64,000 nucleotides of DNA, from contig NZ_NPKQ01000001.1 of assembly GCF_008329525.1 (NCBI RefSeq), forward strand, positions 62,001 to 126,000, read 5' to 3'. A model generated the notes under the pieces. That model was not told where the DNA came from. It made no database searches and worked only from the letters and a program-made list of their open reading frames with translations. The position numbers were made by a program, and so were the translations under genes. The stretch's first letter is position 1; each line of letters starts with the position of its first letter. Shown in pieces: positions 63,058 to 64,000 of the stretch. This stretch comes from Tardiphaga sp. P9-11 (GTDB lineage Bacteria > Pseudomonadota > Alphaproteobacteria > Rhizobiales > Xanthobacteraceae).

Positions 63058-64000
63058 TCAGGCTGCATGCTGCGCAAGACGACTCATCTCCTGCGTCACC
63101 AGCTCCCGATACGGCCCCTGGGACTGCATCAGATGGTCCGGCTTACCATCTTCGATAATCTTGCCGCTCTGCAACATGACTACGCGATCGAAATTACGCA
63201 GCGTCGCGAGGCGATGCGCGATAGCGATTACCGTGCGACCGCGCATCAGACGCGCCAGCGCCTCGCGGATCGCCTCCTCGGATTCACTGTCGAGGGCCGC
63301 CGTGGCCTCATCCAGCAGTAGAATGGGCGCGTCCTTCAGGAAGGCGCGTGCAATGGCGATGCGCTGGCGCTGCCCGCCGGACAGTTTGACGCCGCGGTCC
63401 CCGACCATGGTGTGAAGACCTTCCGGCAGGGTCTCGACGAAATCGCAGCGCGCCGAAATGGCTGCACGCAATACCTCGTCATCCGTCGCTTCGGGACGTC
63501 CATACCGGATATTCTCCATGATGGAGCGATGGAACAGTGAGATGTCCTGCGGTACCACGGAGATTGCGTGACGCAGGCTGTGCTGAGTCACGCGTGAAAT
63601 ATCCTGGCCATCGATGGTGATGCTGCCATCCTGCACATCGTAGAAGCGCTGCAATAGCACGAACAGGCTCGACTTACCGCCGCCGGACTGGCCGACGAGG
63701 CCGACGCGCTGCCCGGCATTGAGCCGCAACGTGAACTTGTCGAACACCTGCAGACCGCCGGGGTAACGGAACGAGATATTGTTGAAGGCGATCGCCGCAC
63801 CTGACTTCACCAGCGGCTCGGCCTCGGGATGGTCGCTAAGCTCATGCGGCACCAGCAATGTGGACAGCGCCTCGGACAGGCGCGCAACATGTTGCGTGAC
63901 ATCTACGAGCGCCACCGCAAGATCTCGCGTCGCATGCAGAATCGAGAGACCGAGCGTACAGATCAGAACGACGTCGCCGGTACTGGCGCCGCCGCGTTGC
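63058..64000 (-). CDS. ABC exporter, C-terminal half (cut by window edge)
   Basis: The open frame continues past the right edge; about 314 codons are visible. Residues at the edge (TGDVVLICTLGLSILHATRD) are the last membrane helix of an ABC exporter. The ATP-binding domain follows: Walker A VGQSGGGKSS, signature LSGGQRQR, Walker B ILLLDEATAALD and H-loop IAIAHRLATL. A fused half-transporter of the multidrug/lipid exporter type. It lies 75 bp upstream of the debranching enzyme gene on the same strand. Confidence 0.92.
   Translation of the reverse strand, partial: QRGGASTGDVVLICTLGLSILHATRDLAVALVDVTQHVARLSEALSTLLVPHELSDHPEAEPLVKSGAAIAFNNISFRYPGGLQVFDKFTLRLNAGQRVGLVGQSGGGKSSLFVLLQRFYDVQDGSITIDGQDISRVTQHSLRHAISVVPQDISLFHRSIMENIRYGRPEATDDEVLRAAISARCDFVETLPEGLHTMVGDRGVKLSGGQRQRIAIARAFLKDAPILLLDEATAALDSESEEAIREALARLMRGRTVIAIAHRLATLRNFDRVVMLQSGKIIEDGKPDHLMQSQGPYRELVTQEMSRLAQHAA

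Overview
This window is high-GC alphaproteobacterial chromosome, most likely from a member of the Bradyrhizobium/Rhodopseudomonas/Afipia/Tardiphaga group (Nitrobacteraceae). Pointers are the GcrA regulator with CcrM-type GANTC sites in front of it, the phoR-pstSCAB-phoU-phoB order, argD-argF close to hslO, a SAM-II riboswitch on metZ, and the palindromic intergenic repeats common in this group. I saw no tRNA, rRNA, CRISPR array or insertion sequence, and both window edges cut a gene (dcd on the left, an ABC exporter on the right).

Layout. 1-1.5 kb: the start of dcd, divergent from metZ, whose leader carries a promoter, a SAM-II aptamer and an antiterminator/terminator pair. 1.5-4.5 kb: an overlapping operon of the glucan succinyltransferase OpgC and two SGNH proteins, one complete and one catalytically degenerate. 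4.7-9.5 kb: apaG, hslO, a frameshifted aminoglycoside-phosphotransferase pseudogene, argF and argD. 9.5-17.6 kb: gcrA, then the complete phosphate regulon phoR-pstS-pstC-pstA-pstB-phoU-phoB with a triple PHO box before pstS. 17.6-23.7 kb: a membrane flippase-like protein, a BON-OmpA protein with a small membrane partner, a polysaccharide deacetylase, a CBS-BON protein and an SDR dehydrogenase.

23.9-28.2 kb is a nitrogen-scavenging operon (biuret-hydrolase-like amidase, permease, allophanate hydrolase) behind a consensus sigma-54 promoter. Next come a chemoreceptor and a 3-oxoacid CoA-transferase pair. 32.1-37.2 kb holds a form-II molybdenum hydroxylase (S-L-M subunits) and an alpha-methylacyl-CoA-racemase-type protein. 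37.2-45 kb is aromatic catabolism: hpd with an Lrp regulator, hmgA, and an operon of a flavin hydroxylase, DUF2783 and a metallo-beta-lactamase-fold protein, flanked by MarR and a lactonase-like hydrolase. HPPD and HmgA convert 4-hydroxyphenylpyruvate to maleylacetoacetate. The later fumarylacetoacetate steps are not here, but the CoA-transferase could take up the acetoacetate finally released.

45.3-53.6 kb is the most unusual block: an RND pump with two different adaptor proteins and an OmpA protein, bracketed by two caspase-fold proteins that both lack the catalytic His and Cys. 54-64 kb holds an orphan protein with a class-II terpene-cyclase-like DxDTTA motif, a secreted nuclease, an LssY_C protein, a class V aminotransferase, an MFS transporter with a PRC-barrel protein, a glycogen-debranching-type enzyme, and the 3' half of an ABC exporter gene.
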